The notes under the pieces were generated by a model. It was given only the letters and a program-made list of their open reading frames with translations. It was not told the origin of the DNA and searched no databases. A program made the position numbers and the translations under genes. This document shows positions 52,913-61,453 of a DNA stretch of 64,000 nucleotides, piece after piece. Origin of the DNA: Phormidesmis sp963710175 (lineage in GTDB: Bacteria; Cyanobacteriota; Cyanobacteriia; Phormidesmidales; Phormidesmidaceae); assembly GCA_963710175.1 (NCBI GenBank), contig CAVPZC010000001.1, forward strand, positions 558,001-622,000, given 5' to 3'. How positions within the stretch are numbered: position 1 is the first letter of the stretch; every line of letters starts with the position of its first letter.

Positions 52913-53724
52913 TGCTTTCTCTTTCTCAAAGCCATCTCACTCTGCTGGATGCCTGCCCGCGTAAATATCAATACGTCTTTTTTGACGCACTCTCAGGGCC
53001 GGCTACGCATGAGCAGCAAGCTACCGTTCAGTGGGGCAGTCAGTTTCATTTGCTGATGCAGCAGCGGGCACTCGATTTGCCTGTAGAGGTGCTCTCAGGG
53101 GCAAACGCGGACATGGCCGCTAGTATGGCTGCGCTGGCTGAAGCTGCGCCTGAGGTGTTTGAGCAGTTGCCCGGTTCTTTTAGTCGAAGCGAGCACCGCC
53201 GCACGCTGGCGTTTGGTGACTACCTACTGACAGTTGTTTATGACCTAGTTGTGCTCTCTGAGAACCGGGGCCAAATTTTTGATTGGAAAACCCACCATCA
53301 GCCGCCGCTTCAGGTCTGGTTGCAGGGTGACTGGCAGACCCGCCTGTATCTATATGTGCTGTGTGAGACGACAAAGCTGAGCCCAGAGCAACTGTCGATG
53401 ACTTACTGGTTTGTCCGTTTAGGCGACCAAACGGCGGGCGAGACGACAGGCAAACAACCGAGCTGCTATCGATTTGGCTACAGTGAGGTGCAGCACCGGT
53501 CTACTCAGAAAGACTTGCAGCGGCTAACGGAGCGGCTAACTGGGATGCAGCAGCAGGCTGATTTTCCGAAAGTAGCGGTTGGGAAAGGTCTGTGCGATCA
53601 CTGCCCTTTCAATCTGCGGTGCGATCGCACCTCCCCCTCTATGCCTTCACCTACAGACTCCCAGCGACTGCTGCAAGCCGCCAGCCAGCTCACTGCTGAC
53701 AGCGTCGAAGAGATTCCGCTATAG
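52912..53724 (+). CDS. PD-(D/E)XK nuclease family protein with four-cysteine Fe-S cluster
   Basis: The protein has 270 residues. LSQSHLTLLDACPRKYQYVF contains the first Cys. IFDWKTHHQPPLQVWLQGDW holds the nuclease core Asp-x-Lys (DWKTH). The C-terminal LCDHCPFNLRCDR supplies three further cysteines. One Cys before and three after the nuclease core is the Cas4/AddB-type Fe-S staple. No CRISPR array or cas1/cas2 is nearby, so this is a stand-alone member, possibly in DNA repair. Translation is coupled to the fibrillin gene by a 1-nt overlap, an unexplained pairing. Confidence 0.85.
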   Translation: MLSLSQSHLTLLDACPRKYQYVFFDALSGPATHEQQATVQWGSQFHLLMQQRALDLPVEVLSGANADMAASMAALAEAAPEVFEQLPGSFSRSEHRRTLAFGDYLLTVVYDLVVLSENRGQIFDWKTHHQPPLQVWLQGDWQTRLYLYVLCETTKLSPEQLSMTYWFVRLGDQTAGETTGKQPSCYRFGYSEVQHRSTQKDLQRLTERLTGMQQQADFPKVAVGKGLCDHCPFNLRCDRTSPSMPSPTDSQRLLQAASQLTADSVEEIPL

Positions 53725-53949
53725 TAGTTGCCTTAGCTCGACTTCATGCTAGTTGAATAAAGCTGAGTCTTCGCTGACAGCTGAACCGCCAATTGAGATT
53801 TGCTATAGCTGGTTGGGGCGCTCAGCTTTCCTGATTTTGCCGTCCGCCCAAAGCGCTATGCTAGGTGATCCGGCTGGAGTGCCAAGTCATTTCTGCCGGC
53901 TGCCGCGCCACACCTGTTGCTAGCCGCTGCTGCTGGCCACCTAACTCAT

Positions 53950-55935
53950 ATGGAAGCGCCTTTTGAAATTACCCTGCAAATCGTTTTAACTGTCTTAGCG
54001 GGGATTTCTGCTCAGGTAGCAGGGGCTTATCTGAAGCTGCCCAGCATTATTTTGCTGCTGATTTTTGGCATTGTCTTGGGCACAGACGGTCTGGGTTGGA
54101 TAACGCCTCAGAGCCTAGGTATCGGCTTAGAAGTGATTGTCTCATTGTGTGTGGCGCTGATTTTGTTTGAAGGTGGGCTGAGCCTAGAGCTGAAAGAAAT
54201 CGGTAAGGTCTCGGGCAGTCTGCGCAACCTGATCACTATTGGCACATTCATCACGCTGGTGGGCGGTGGGATGGCGGCCCATTGGCTGGGTGAGTTTCCC
54301 TGGTCGATTGCCTTTTTGTACGCCTCGCTTGTCGTCGTCACTGGCCCGACAGTGGTGACGCCGCTGCTAAAGCAGGTAGGCGTAGAGCGCAAAGTCTCTA
54401 CCCTGCTAGAGGGAGAGGGCGTCTTAATTGACCCAGTAGGCGCGATTTTAGCAGTGGTCGTGCTCGATATTATTCTGAACGGGGACACTAATCCGGCCTT
54501 TATCCTGGGCGGGCTGTTAGCGCGGCTGGGCATTGGTGTTGTGATCGGCGGCGGTGGCGGTGCACTAATGGCCCTATTTCTGAGGCGAGCCGATTTTCTC
54601 TCAGACGAGCTGCGCAATCTGGTCGTGTTGGCAGGTATATGGGGGCTCTATGGTTTGGCGCAGAGCGTGCGGGGCGAATCGGGGCTGATGGCGGCGGTGG
54701 TCGCGGGGATTGTAGTTCGGGCCATCTCTATTCCTGAGGAGCGCCTGCTGCGGCGGTTTAAGGGGCAGCTGACGATTTTCTCAGTGTCGGTGCTGTTTAT
54801 TTTGCTAGCGGCTGATCTCTCTATTGCCAGTGTGTTCGAACTCGGGCCGGGATCGGTGCTGACGGTGCTGGTGCTGATGCTGGTGGTGCGTCCGCTGAAT
54901 ATTTGGGTCTGCACTTGGAATAGCGATCTCAACTGGCGACAGAAGACATTCATGAGCTGGATATCGCCTCGGGGGATTGTGTCAGCTTCGGTGGCGTCTC
55001 TGTTTGCCATTTTGCTGACCGAGCGCGGCATTAATGGTGGCGATTCGATTAAAGCGCTGGTGTTTTTGACGATTATGCTGACGGTGTTTGCTCAAGGCTT
55101 GACAGCGCGCAGCCTAGCCAAGCTGCTTGGCGTGACTTCTAGCAGCGCCACTGGGGTGGTGATCGTGGGCTGCAATCCTTTAGGGCTAGCGATTGGCCGC
55201 TTGTTTAAAGATCAAGGTGAGTCGGTTGTGGTGATCGATACCGATCAGGTCGCCTGCGAAAAAGCTGAGGCTGAAGGGTTTGAGACGTACGTTGGCTCGG
55301 CGATGAATGGAGAGATTTTAGAAGAAGCGGGCCTGAGCTCTATGGGCACGTTTTTAGCGATTACTAACAATGGCGAGGTTAATTCTGTCATTGCCGAGCG
55401 CGCTCAAGAAGAGTTTCAGCCGCCGCGAGTATTTGCGGTGATGCCCCGCAGCGAAGTGGGTGAACCCGATGCCAAGCTCCGAGGCGATTTGCGCACTCCT
55501 AGGCTACCGGTGAAGCAGTGGAATACGTTTATTGCCGATGATGCGGTGCAAAAGGGGGTCTATGACTTTACTGCCGATGCGATCGCTGCCCAGCGCGATC
55601 AGGTTAACAAGCTGATTCGCGAAGGCGATATTGTGCCTCTAGTCACTGAGCAAAACGATCAGCTAGAAGTGGCCTTAGGCGAAACCAACTGGCAGGCGAA
55701 CAGTAAGCTGATCTATTTGCTGCACGACCCTACACCGCAGCTGATCAAGCGCCTATCGGGAATGCGCAAGCCCTCAAGACAGATTATTAAGCCCACTAAA
55801 GAAGAGGTTGCCAAGCCCACTAAAGAAGAGGCAAAAGCGCCCACATCTGAGCAGCCCGATGTCAAGCCCGCCCCTGGGGGTAATGGTGTTGCTGTACCCA
55901 CCCCGGAAGCAATGCCCGAACCCGGTTCAAGCTAG
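53950..55935 (+). CDS. Monovalent cation/proton antiporter with RCK domain (CPA1/2 type)
   Basis: About 661 residues from the ATG at 53950 (MEAPFEITLQIVLTVLAGIS); a TTG at 53917 would add 11 residues. About 12 membrane helices include ILFEGGLSLELKEIG, the ion-site LVVVTGPTVVTPLLKQVG and GEGVLIDPVGAILAVVVLD (functional Asp). A TrkA-N/RCK Rossmann domain (from GVVIVGCNPLGLAIGRLFKD) binds NAD(H) or similar ligands. The C-terminal tail has KPTKEE repeats and is disordered. It is probably Na+ or K+/H+ exchange in the plasma or thylakoid membrane. Its 3' end overlaps the convergent hydrolase gene by 9 nt. Confidence 0.9.
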   Translation: MEAPFEITLQIVLTVLAGISAQVAGAYLKLPSIILLLIFGIVLGTDGLGWITPQSLGIGLEVIVSLCVALILFEGGLSLELKEIGKVSGSLRNLITIGTFITLVGGGMAAHWLGEFPWSIAFLYASLVVVTGPTVVTPLLKQVGVERKVSTLLEGEGVLIDPVGAILAVVVLDIILNGDTNPAFILGGLLARLGIGVVIGGGGGALMALFLRRADFLSDELRNLVVLAGIWGLYGLAQSVRGESGLMAAVVAGIVVRAISIPEERLLRRFKGQLTIFSVSVLFILLAADLSIASVFELGPGSVLTVLVLMLVVRPLNIWVCTWNSDLNWRQKTFMSWISPRGIVSASVASLFAILLTERGINGGDSIKALVFLTIMLTVFAQGLTARSLAKLLGVTSSSATGVVIVGCNPLGLAIGRLFKDQGESVVVIDTDQVACEKAEAEGFETYVGSAMNGEILEEAGLSSMGTFLAITNNGEVNSVIAERAQEEFQPPRVFAVMPRSEVGEPDAKLRGDLRTPRLPVKQWNTFIADDAVQKGVYDFTADAIAAQRDQVNKLIREGDIVPLVTEQNDQLEVALGETNWQANSKLIYLLHDPTPQLIKRLSGMRKPSRQIIKPTKEEVAKPTKEEAKAPTSEQPDVKPAPGGNGVAVPTPEAMPEPGSS

Positions 55936-56622
55936 CCACTGGCTCCACTCTTTGACAACGGCTTTAGAGCCGTACCAGAGATGGTTGGGTCGTGGCGAGT
56001 GAAAAACCCGACTCAGGATGAGGCTAGTAGCACCGTCTAGATGGGCAGCTGAGACCGGAACGATGCCATCCCCCCAGACAAACCCATCGCCGCCTGTGAT
56101 TTTATAGCTGTTAAAGGTGAACCAGTCGGCCTTTTCCCCCTCAATGGCTTTGCCAGCGACGCAGACATAGTTCACGTCGTTATAAAAAGCCCCGGGGTAA
56201 GTTTGATTGACAAAGTCCAGGTTTTTACGGGTCCAACGCTCCTGACTGGTATGGGGAGTGCCTAAGGTGATCAGCGTTCTGACATGAGATCTCGCGGGCC
56301 TGGGAAAAGTGCGCTGGCGATCGCTCGCGTGAATATCGTAAGGAACTTCGCCCAGATAGATTCGAGCAATCCACCCACCAGCTGAATGACCGACCAGATT
56401 AACGCCATTACAGCCATGGTCGATCATGGCTCGCTGAGCGGTGGCATCTAGAGCCTGAATGATGCCAATGACTGAACGTCCGCCCACTGTTGGCAGCCAA
56501 TCGCGGCGGCGCAGCGGCACTGTTACAGCTGGAAAACCCTGCTCTGCCAGCGCCTTCGTCATCTCCTGGTAGGGCTGAGCACTGGCAAGATATCCCGGCA
56601 AGATCACCGTGGGTAGGGGCAT
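55927..56622 (-). CDS. Alpha/beta hydrolase (lipase/esterase-like)
   Basis: This 231-residue protein has an oxyanion-hole region PTVILPGYLASAQPYQ at the N-terminus and the nucleophile elbow LVGHSAGGWIARIY (Ser in GHSAG, about residue 79). A late His lies in RPNHLWYG and a candidate Asp is in WGDGIVPVSAAHLDGA. This resembles cyanobacterial/plant lipase-like alpha/beta hydrolases (triacylglycerol lipase-like annotation). No signal peptide. Substrate unknown. Divergent from cobI; overlaps the antiporter gene at its 3' end. Confidence 0.85.
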   Translation of the reverse strand: MPLPTVILPGYLASAQPYQEMTKALAEQGFPAVTVPLRRRDWLPTVGGRSVIGIIQALDATAQRAMIDHGCNGVNLVGHSAGGWIARIYLGEVPYDIHASDRQRTFPRPARSHVRTLITLGTPHTSQERWTRKNLDFVNQTYPGAFYNDVNYVCVAGKAIEGEKADWFTFNSYKITGGDGFVWGDGIVPVSAAHLDGATSLILSRVFHSPRPNHLWYGSKAVVKEWSQWLA

Positions 56623-56707
56623 AAAGTAGCAGGCAAAAAGTCTGGCTGGATTGAATAGAGCGCTCTGAGCAATAATATTTGTTTACTATATTAGCCGACT
56701 CAAAGCC

Positions 56708-57460
56708 TTGCAAAAACAACCGTTCCCCCAAAAGGACAATCCAGCTGGCACGCTCTATGGAATCGGCGTCGGCCCTGGCGATCCAGAGCTAATCACCGTC
56801 CGAGCGCTGAGACAGCTGCGAGCAGCGCCAGTAGTCGCTTTTCCGGCGGGTCTTAGAGGTCAGCCTGGAGTCGCTGAGCAGCTGATTGATCCCTGGCTGT
56901 CTGCTGAGCAGCAGCGATTACCCTTAACCTTTCCCTACACAACCGACTCGCAGCAGCTAGCGGCAGCCTGGCGGCGGGCCGCTGAGTGCGTTTGGCTCCA
57001 TCTGAAAACAGGCGATGTGGTATTTGCCTGCGAAGGGGATGTGAGCTTCTACAGTACGTTTACCTACCTGGCTCAAAGCCTCCAGCAGCAGCAGCCTACT
57101 GCTAAGACAGCGGCAATTCCAGGGGTGGCTTCACCCATGGCGGCGGCGGCGGCTCTGGGCATTCCCCTGACCTGCCAGTCCGAGCGTCTGGCTATTTTAC
57201 CAGCGCTATATACCGTCAGCGAGCTGGCCGCTGCGTTGAACTGGGCAGAGGTGGTGGTGTTGATGAAAGTGAGCAGCGTCTATGCTCAGGTATGGCAAAT
57301 TCTGGCACAGCATCAGCTTTTAGAGCGCAGCTACGTGGTAGAAAATGCAACTAAGCCCAACCAAAAAATCTATGCTGGCTTGCAAAACTATCCCCATTTG
57401 AAACTGCCTTATTTTTCTCTGCTGATTGTGCAATGCCAGGAGCGCTCTATAAGACTATAA
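56708..57460 (+). CDS. cobI: Precorrin-2 C20-methyltransferase
   Basis: The 250-residue reading starts at a TTG (MQKQPFPQKDNPAGTLYGIG). LYGIGVGPGDPELITVRALR is the tetrapyrrole-methylase SAM-binding motif. HLKTGDVVFACEGDVSFYST and IPGVASPMAAAAALGIPL are the second and third boxes, and the P...A segment near PVVAFPAG is typical of CobI/CbiL. It adds the C20 methyl to precorrin-2, an early committed step to cobalamin. Divergent from the hydrolase gene with 85 bp between. Confidence 0.93.
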   Translation: MQKQPFPQKDNPAGTLYGIGVGPGDPELITVRALRQLRAAPVVAFPAGLRGQPGVAEQLIDPWLSAEQQRLPLTFPYTTDSQQLAAAWRRAAECVWLHLKTGDVVFACEGDVSFYSTFTYLAQSLQQQQPTAKTAAIPGVASPMAAAAALGIPLTCQSERLAILPALYTVSELAAALNWAEVVVLMKVSSVYAQVWQILAQHQLLERSYVVENATKPNQKIYAGLQNYPHLKLPYFSLLIVQCQERSIRL

Positions 57461-57593
57461 AAGCTAGAGACTATGCAAATTCAGATGCTGATCCCCAACT
57501 GGGCAGCTGGCGACCTAAAATTGGCATATAGCGCAACCAGCACTGCTAGCTTTATGACCTACGCTTAAGTATCAGCTCAGTTTTCTTTCCCCT

Positions 57594-58769
57594 ATGGCCA
57601 TCCCTCCTCAAGTAAGTTCAGCTATTCGCCCCCTCAATAGACTGACTAGAGCAGTCGGCCCTACTGGCATAGGCGTGCTGCTATCGGTTGCTGCCCACGC
57701 CGCTTTTTTGATCGTTGGGCCCAAGACGAATCTGTCGTTTGCAGCGCTTTCGGAGGCGGCTCAGCAGGCAGATGCCGAAGAAACGATTGTGCCACTCGTA
57801 CAGCTCACCTCCGCTGAGCAAAATCGCCTGCCCGATTTTGCTCAGCCAGACCGTCAATCGTCAGACCTGACGGGACTAGGCAGCCTGGCGCTGCCCTCAG
57901 GTCTGCCATTTGTGCCCAACCCCACTGAGCAAAAAAGGCGGACAGCGGCGGCCCCTTTCCCCCCAGCGACACTGCCTCAAACGACTCAGCGCCGTCCTGT
58001 TGTTGGGAATAATCCGTCCTCTACCCGGTCATTCACTCGCCAGCCCAGCATTTCTCTACCCGTTTCTCCTACTCCACCAGCTGGATTCGTGCCGCCATCA
58101 CCTGATCCGGCTGCTGCTCCCATTCCCGATTTGAGCGAGGATAGTGAAAATAGCGGTGCTGTCGAACCTAGCAGCAGCGAAACTGGAAGCGCCGCCGACT
58201 TACAGGTACCCGCACAAAGGGGACTGACACTAGCCGAAGCTTTAGCTAGAACTCAAGAAGCTGGCGCTAGTCAGCCAGAGACCACACCCGGTGACCAAGC
58301 TGAACAACCTGAATCTACGGCAGCGGCGGCCTCAGGGGCGGCGACAGCAGATCCCGCTCAGGGCAACCCATCCCAATTAAAAGACGATTTCACATACAGC
58401 GATGTCAACGTGTCAGAAGAAGCGGCAGCGGCCAACACAGAAGACTGGCTAGTCGCTATTTACGAGGGTAAAGGCAACATTGCAGCCGATACGACTGAAC
58501 TCACCATCGACTCTCAGTTCAAAGTTTGCAAAGATATCCCGCCGTCTTACGGCTTGGTCGGCGTACTCGTCAATCCTGATGGCACGCAGACAGATGCCAC
58601 GGTGCTTAAAAGCACAGGCTACGAGGTGCTCAATCGCCAATCGCTCGAAGCGGTAGAGAATGCTGATTTTGGTCAGCCAGAAGCCCTCACTCAGTATCAG
58701 GTGAAGGTCAATGTCATCTATACGCCAGAGGGATGTGTAGACTCTTTGCCAGAAGGTGCAGCTGAGTAA
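57594..58769 (+). CDS. TonB-like energy-transducing protein
   Basis: The protein has 391 residues. An N-terminal basic stretch and a single membrane helix (GIGVLLSVAAHAAFLIVG, about 26-43) anchor it, with the His in the helix as in TonB. A long Pro/Ser/Ala/Gln-rich periplasmic linker follows (about 95-275). A C-terminal TonB-type beta domain closes the protein (YGLVGVLVNPDGTQTDATVL, then STGYEVLNRQSLEAVENADF). It would couple the proton motive force via ExbBD to outer-membrane receptors. No exbB/exbD is adjacent. The tail cysteines (CKDIPPSYG and EGCVDS) could pair. Confidence 0.82.
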   Translation: MAIPPQVSSAIRPLNRLTRAVGPTGIGVLLSVAAHAAFLIVGPKTNLSFAALSEAAQQADAEETIVPLVQLTSAEQNRLPDFAQPDRQSSDLTGLGSLALPSGLPFVPNPTEQKRRTAAAPFPPATLPQTTQRRPVVGNNPSSTRSFTRQPSISLPVSPTPPAGFVPPSPDPAAAPIPDLSEDSENSGAVEPSSSETGSAADLQVPAQRGLTLAEALARTQEAGASQPETTPGDQAEQPESTAAAASGAATADPAQGNPSQLKDDFTYSDVNVSEEAAAANTEDWLVAIYEGKGNIAADTTELTIDSQFKVCKDIPPSYGLVGVLVNPDGTQTDATVLKSTGYEVLNRQSLEAVENADFGQPEALTQYQVKVNVIYTPEGCVDSLPEGAAE

Positions 58770-58860
58770 AGGGCTGCCTCAAGATCTGTAAACGAACAGA
58801 CTGCGGACGGGCTGCTGGCGGATTGATATAGCAAAGTAGAGATGCATTCTTACTTCGCGA

Positions 58861-58932
58861 GTCGAGTTGCCTGCTGTCAGATAGCGGTTTCAGCCGATAA
58901 AAGTGTCCTAAGCAACTCGACAGTAGCTATAG
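58861..58932. repeat. 72-bp dispersed palindromic repeat, copy 2
   Basis: It matches 4050-4121 over its whole length with about six substitutions. Here the outer inverted arms match better (AGTCGAGTTGC with GCAACTCGACA). It lies about 55 kb from copy 1, in a different intergenic region. Confidence 0.8.
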
Positions 58933-59274
58933 CATAAATATTTTCTGAGCAAGCATTGGCTCTGTTCAGAGGTCTGCACGAGTAGGCTAGTTTCTGAGCG
59001 TTGGTTTACGCTTCTTTGTAGTCAGGTTTGTAGTCAGTCGCAAATAGTGATGGCAGGGCGTTGCTTGCTTAATGATCCCGAGCATTTAATCTGCCAAAAC
59101 GGAGATTTTTTACGTCGTGGGCAGTCAGTCGGCTAAGGATACTCGGTTAGTGCCCTCATAATCTTTAAGTGTCTTTACTTTTGTTTGCTGATTGTTCACT
59201 AAATGAGTGACCTGGGGATCGTTGCATTAGTGTTGAGATATACAGTTGTCAAGGCTCAATGGCCTGTCCCCACT

Positions 59275-59382
59275 ATGAAAGTTTCACGCAAAGTCGGTCT
59301 GGGCCAATCGGTTGGGCTGGGGTTGCTCTTCATTGCCGGATGTGTCGGGCTAATCATGCTGGTGTCTTCTATGGCTGTATAG
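59275..59382 (+). CDS. Possible 35-residue membrane peptide
   Basis: The ATG frame begins MKVSRKVGLGQSVGLG and continues into a hydrophobic stretch (LLFIAGCVGLIMLVSSMAV): a basic start plus one helix, as in small membrane proteins. A longer frame (59259-59456) overlaps it but lacks such features. There is no clear Shine-Dalgarno. A terminator 77 nt downstream supports a transcript here. Weak call. Confidence 0.35.
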   Translation: MKVSRKVGLGQSVGLGLLFIAGCVGLIMLVSSMAV

Positions 59383-59458
59383 CTGAAGAGCTGTCTCGCA
59401 TGAAGCAGCCTAAGTTAGCGCTCATGCCGAATTTTTCCTGTGAATTCCTAAACTAGAG

Positions 59459-59485
59459 CCGCCTCGGGAGACCGGGCGGTTTTTT
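59459..59485 (+). terminator. Intrinsic terminator, plus strand
   Basis: CCGCC-(T)-CGG (59459-59467) pairs with CCGGGCGG (59472-59479) around a GAGA tetraloop with one bulged T. It is followed by TTTTTT (59480-59485). The T-run exists only on the plus strand, so it ends a rightward transcript from the preceding gap. Confidence 0.8.
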
Positions 59486-59489
59486 CTAG

Positions 59490-60227
59490 TCAGAGTCGTT
59501 TGGTGAGGACTTTGCCGTGAGTGTCAGTGCCGCAACTGCTGAGCAGGCTGTGCTCATGGGCGAGGGCTTTTACACGCTCAGTTTTGCCGGGGCTAGGTCG
59601 CCAGGTTTTAGGATTGTCGTAGGCGTAATAAGTCTCAACCCCATCAATGCCAAGCAGCGCTGCTGCCTGAATCAACGTATTTTCGTCGGTGCGGTAGCGG
59701 ACGGGGTGGGCCAGTACAGCAATGCCACCTGCGGTCTGAATGGCCTGAATGACGCGGCCTGCTTGCCGGTCTTCGCCCTTGGGTGCGCCACCTTGGATGT
59801 AGGGCTTCAGGCTTTCAGCGGTTGGCTTGAAGGCGTAACCCAATATGTGAACGTCTGTATCCGCTAAGAAAGCAGTAATTTCTATGCCTGCCCAGAGCTT
59901 TGGCAGTACTTTTGCGCCCTGTTTGCGTTTGCGGCCCCAGTTAGATGGGTTGTGCCAGCGCCAATCTTCCATCCACTGACAGGCCCTGTAGTAGCCTTTA
60001 ACGCTGTGATGGTCGGTAATTGCCATACCTGTCAGACCGATGTCTACAGCCTGACTCATCAGCTCGGTGGGAGTGAGTTTCCCATCAGAGCAGTTGGTAT
60101 GCATATGAAAGTTATAGGTTCTCGGGCAGCTTTGCGCGTTAATACTCTGTAATACTTCTCTAAGTAGCAAAGAATCCTGCGTCGCCGTCCGATGGGTAGC
60201 TACCCGATCAGCAGGATTGACAGACAT
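59490..60227 (-). CDS. PHP-domain phosphoesterase
   Basis: The protein has 245 residues. The metal-binding PHP motifs are visible: HMHTNCSDG (H-x-H...D, about 41-49), the AITDHHSVKGY segment (DHH, about 74-84), then GIEITAF and DVHILGYAF. The C-terminal VLAHPVRY and SSCGTDTHGKV complete the site. It is probably a nucleotide or 3',5'-nucleoside bisphosphate phosphatase (YciV/RnaAM-like). It converges with the transcript ending at 59485. Confidence 0.92.
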   Translation of the reverse strand: MSVNPADRVATHRTATQDSLLLREVLQSINAQSCPRTYNFHMHTNCSDGKLTPTELMSQAVDIGLTGMAITDHHSVKGYYRACQWMEDWRWHNPSNWGRKRKQGAKVLPKLWAGIEITAFLADTDVHILGYAFKPTAESLKPYIQGGAPKGEDRQAGRVIQAIQTAGGIAVLAHPVRYRTDENTLIQAAALLGIDGVETYYAYDNPKTWRPSPGKTERVKALAHEHSLLSSCGTDTHGKVLTKRL

Positions 60228-60504
60228 GGCTGTATAGCACTTATCTTACGACTTAACTTAACTATACCCAAACTGCCGACCAATGGGGAGTTTTTACGGT
60301 CTGGCGTAGTCGCAATACGGGCTGATTCTACTTACACTTGCCTTATCTAACCGGGTGTGAGTAGGCTGGGATCATTGCTCTGAGCTAAGCTAACCGGCTG
60401 ATCGGTTTGAGTTTTTGGCTGTTCTGGCAGAGACGGATAAATTAAGCCAATAGTCGAGCTTCGACAGTTGGGAGCTGATAGCCACACCTCAATAGCTGAA
60501 CGAG

Positions 60505-60711
60505 CTAGTGAGCGTAGTTGAATAGCGTGTCTAAATATACTCGTGAGGGGGTGCGATCGCCTTGGCTCTGGCCATTCTGAAGCAAAAATAGCGAAACCGC
60601 TGCCGCATAGACACGGTCTTGATCCCAGGCAGGATGAGTTTCGAGAAAGCTTTTTAGAGATTCGTGAAGTTCTTCAGGTATCTCTGCCAGGATGCTTACG
60701 GTTAATTGCAT
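60505..60711 (-). CDS. DUF2811 family small protein
   Basis: This 68-residue protein begins MQLTVSILAEIPEELHESLK, with HPAWDQDRVYAAAVSLFLLQ and an RVYLDTLF end. It closely fits the cyanobacterial DUF2811 pattern, a short helical protein of unknown function. No membrane helix or signal peptide. Likely its own transcript. Confidence 0.88.
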   Translation of the reverse strand: MQLTVSILAEIPEELHESLKSFLETHPAWDQDRVYAAAVSLFLLQNGQSQGDRTPSRVYLDTLFNYAH

Positions 60712-60860
60712 TGAGGGCCTCTAAGTGGTCTCTGCGCTGCCGGCAGGGGGTTTGACTATTTTGGGTAGATGAGCAGGGTTTGTCAATGATAAAAAAACTT
60801 GGAACAGCTATTTTAAGCTGATGTGAAATGACGAAAAACTATCGTTTTCCGGCCTTTTCT

Positions 60861-61303
60861 GTTACATATGTTTATATAAACTGTTCTTTTTCTCATATTT
60901 TTGAGCCCTGCCGCTCAAAATCCCAAGAAAACCGTGAAGCCACTGATCTTGCGTCAAAGCCTGTGGAAAACTATCCGCAATCTGTGGAAAACTTTTGAGA
61001 AAACAGTGGATAACCTCTGAAAACTGTTCAAGGAAGATTAAAAAGTAAAAAAATATTGGAATGCTGTCTATCTGATTTTTGGGGTTGCGTCTGCTGGCAT
61101 TTGCCGCTGTAAGAAATTCCCCAAGCTAGTGCTTTCTGAGGGTTTCGTGCTGTTTTTGACATAGGTTCTGAGCCAGTCAGCTAGCGGGGGTGAATCCGCT
61201 TATGCTCAATCTGGCAGCTGTTAGGCGCAAAAATCTGGTGCTGTTTTGAGATTTCGCGCGGATGCTATCCCTGTGCCCGGCGGTTGGCATAGCCTGGGGA
61301 AAA
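60861..61303. other. DnaA-box cluster and AT-rich tract, origin-like
   Basis: Three boxes in the same orientation lie at 60962-60970 (TGTGGAAAA), 60983-60991 (TGTGGAAAA) and 61005-61013 (AGTGGATAA). Their 21-22 bp spacing is two helical turns. A fourth near-match is at 61295 (TGGGGAAAA). An AT-rich stretch (about 60861-60903, with TTTATATAAA and TTTTTCTCATATTTTT) lies upstream and could unwind. Genes on the left run leftward and those on the right run rightward. No dnaA or dnaN is in the window. This fits oriC or a DnaA-regulated promoter. Confidence 0.5.
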
Positions 61304-61384
61304 CTTATCAGTCTCGCAGTGAGCGACCCCTGACTACGTAGTCAAAGAATTTGAACCTATCGCCCTCAAGGAGGTTTTGTGCAA

Positions 61385-61414
61385 ATGCCTATTGATGTCG
61401 TCTGCAAAAATTGA
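61385..61414 (+). promoter_or_regulatory. Candidate leader peptide upstream of the ABC operon
   Basis: A perfect AAGGAGG (61368-61374) precedes GTG (61379) and ATG (61385). The ATG frame encodes only MPIDVVCKN before TGA. The downstream binding-protein gene has no such ribosome-binding site. It may be an attenuator-type or coupling leader; the cysteine codon is suggestive only. Confidence 0.4.
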
Positions 61415-61453
61415 TAATCTCAGATCCCGCTTCGATTCCGAGCAAATATTTCA

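Larger units (their letters stand above)
58770..59458. other. Long non-coding-looking gap with repeat copy and hidden transcript
   Basis: Nearly 700 bp after the TonB-like gene. It includes the second 72-bp repeat, a short membrane-protein-like frame at 59275, and ends in a strong plus-strand terminator, implying a transcription unit. No larger gene is recognised. Confidence 0.5.

Noticed and set aside
52912..53724. Possible Cas4 marking a CRISPR system
   Set aside because: No CRISPR repeats, cas1 or cas2 were seen anywhere in the window.
53972..54617. Long minus-strand frame within the antiporter
   Set aside because: Low-complexity Ser/Pro-rich shadow of a conserved membrane protein gene.
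59259..59456. 65-codon plus-strand frame
   Set aside because: Mixed composition without features; the overlapping 35-codon frame with a membrane helix is the better, though still weak, candidate.
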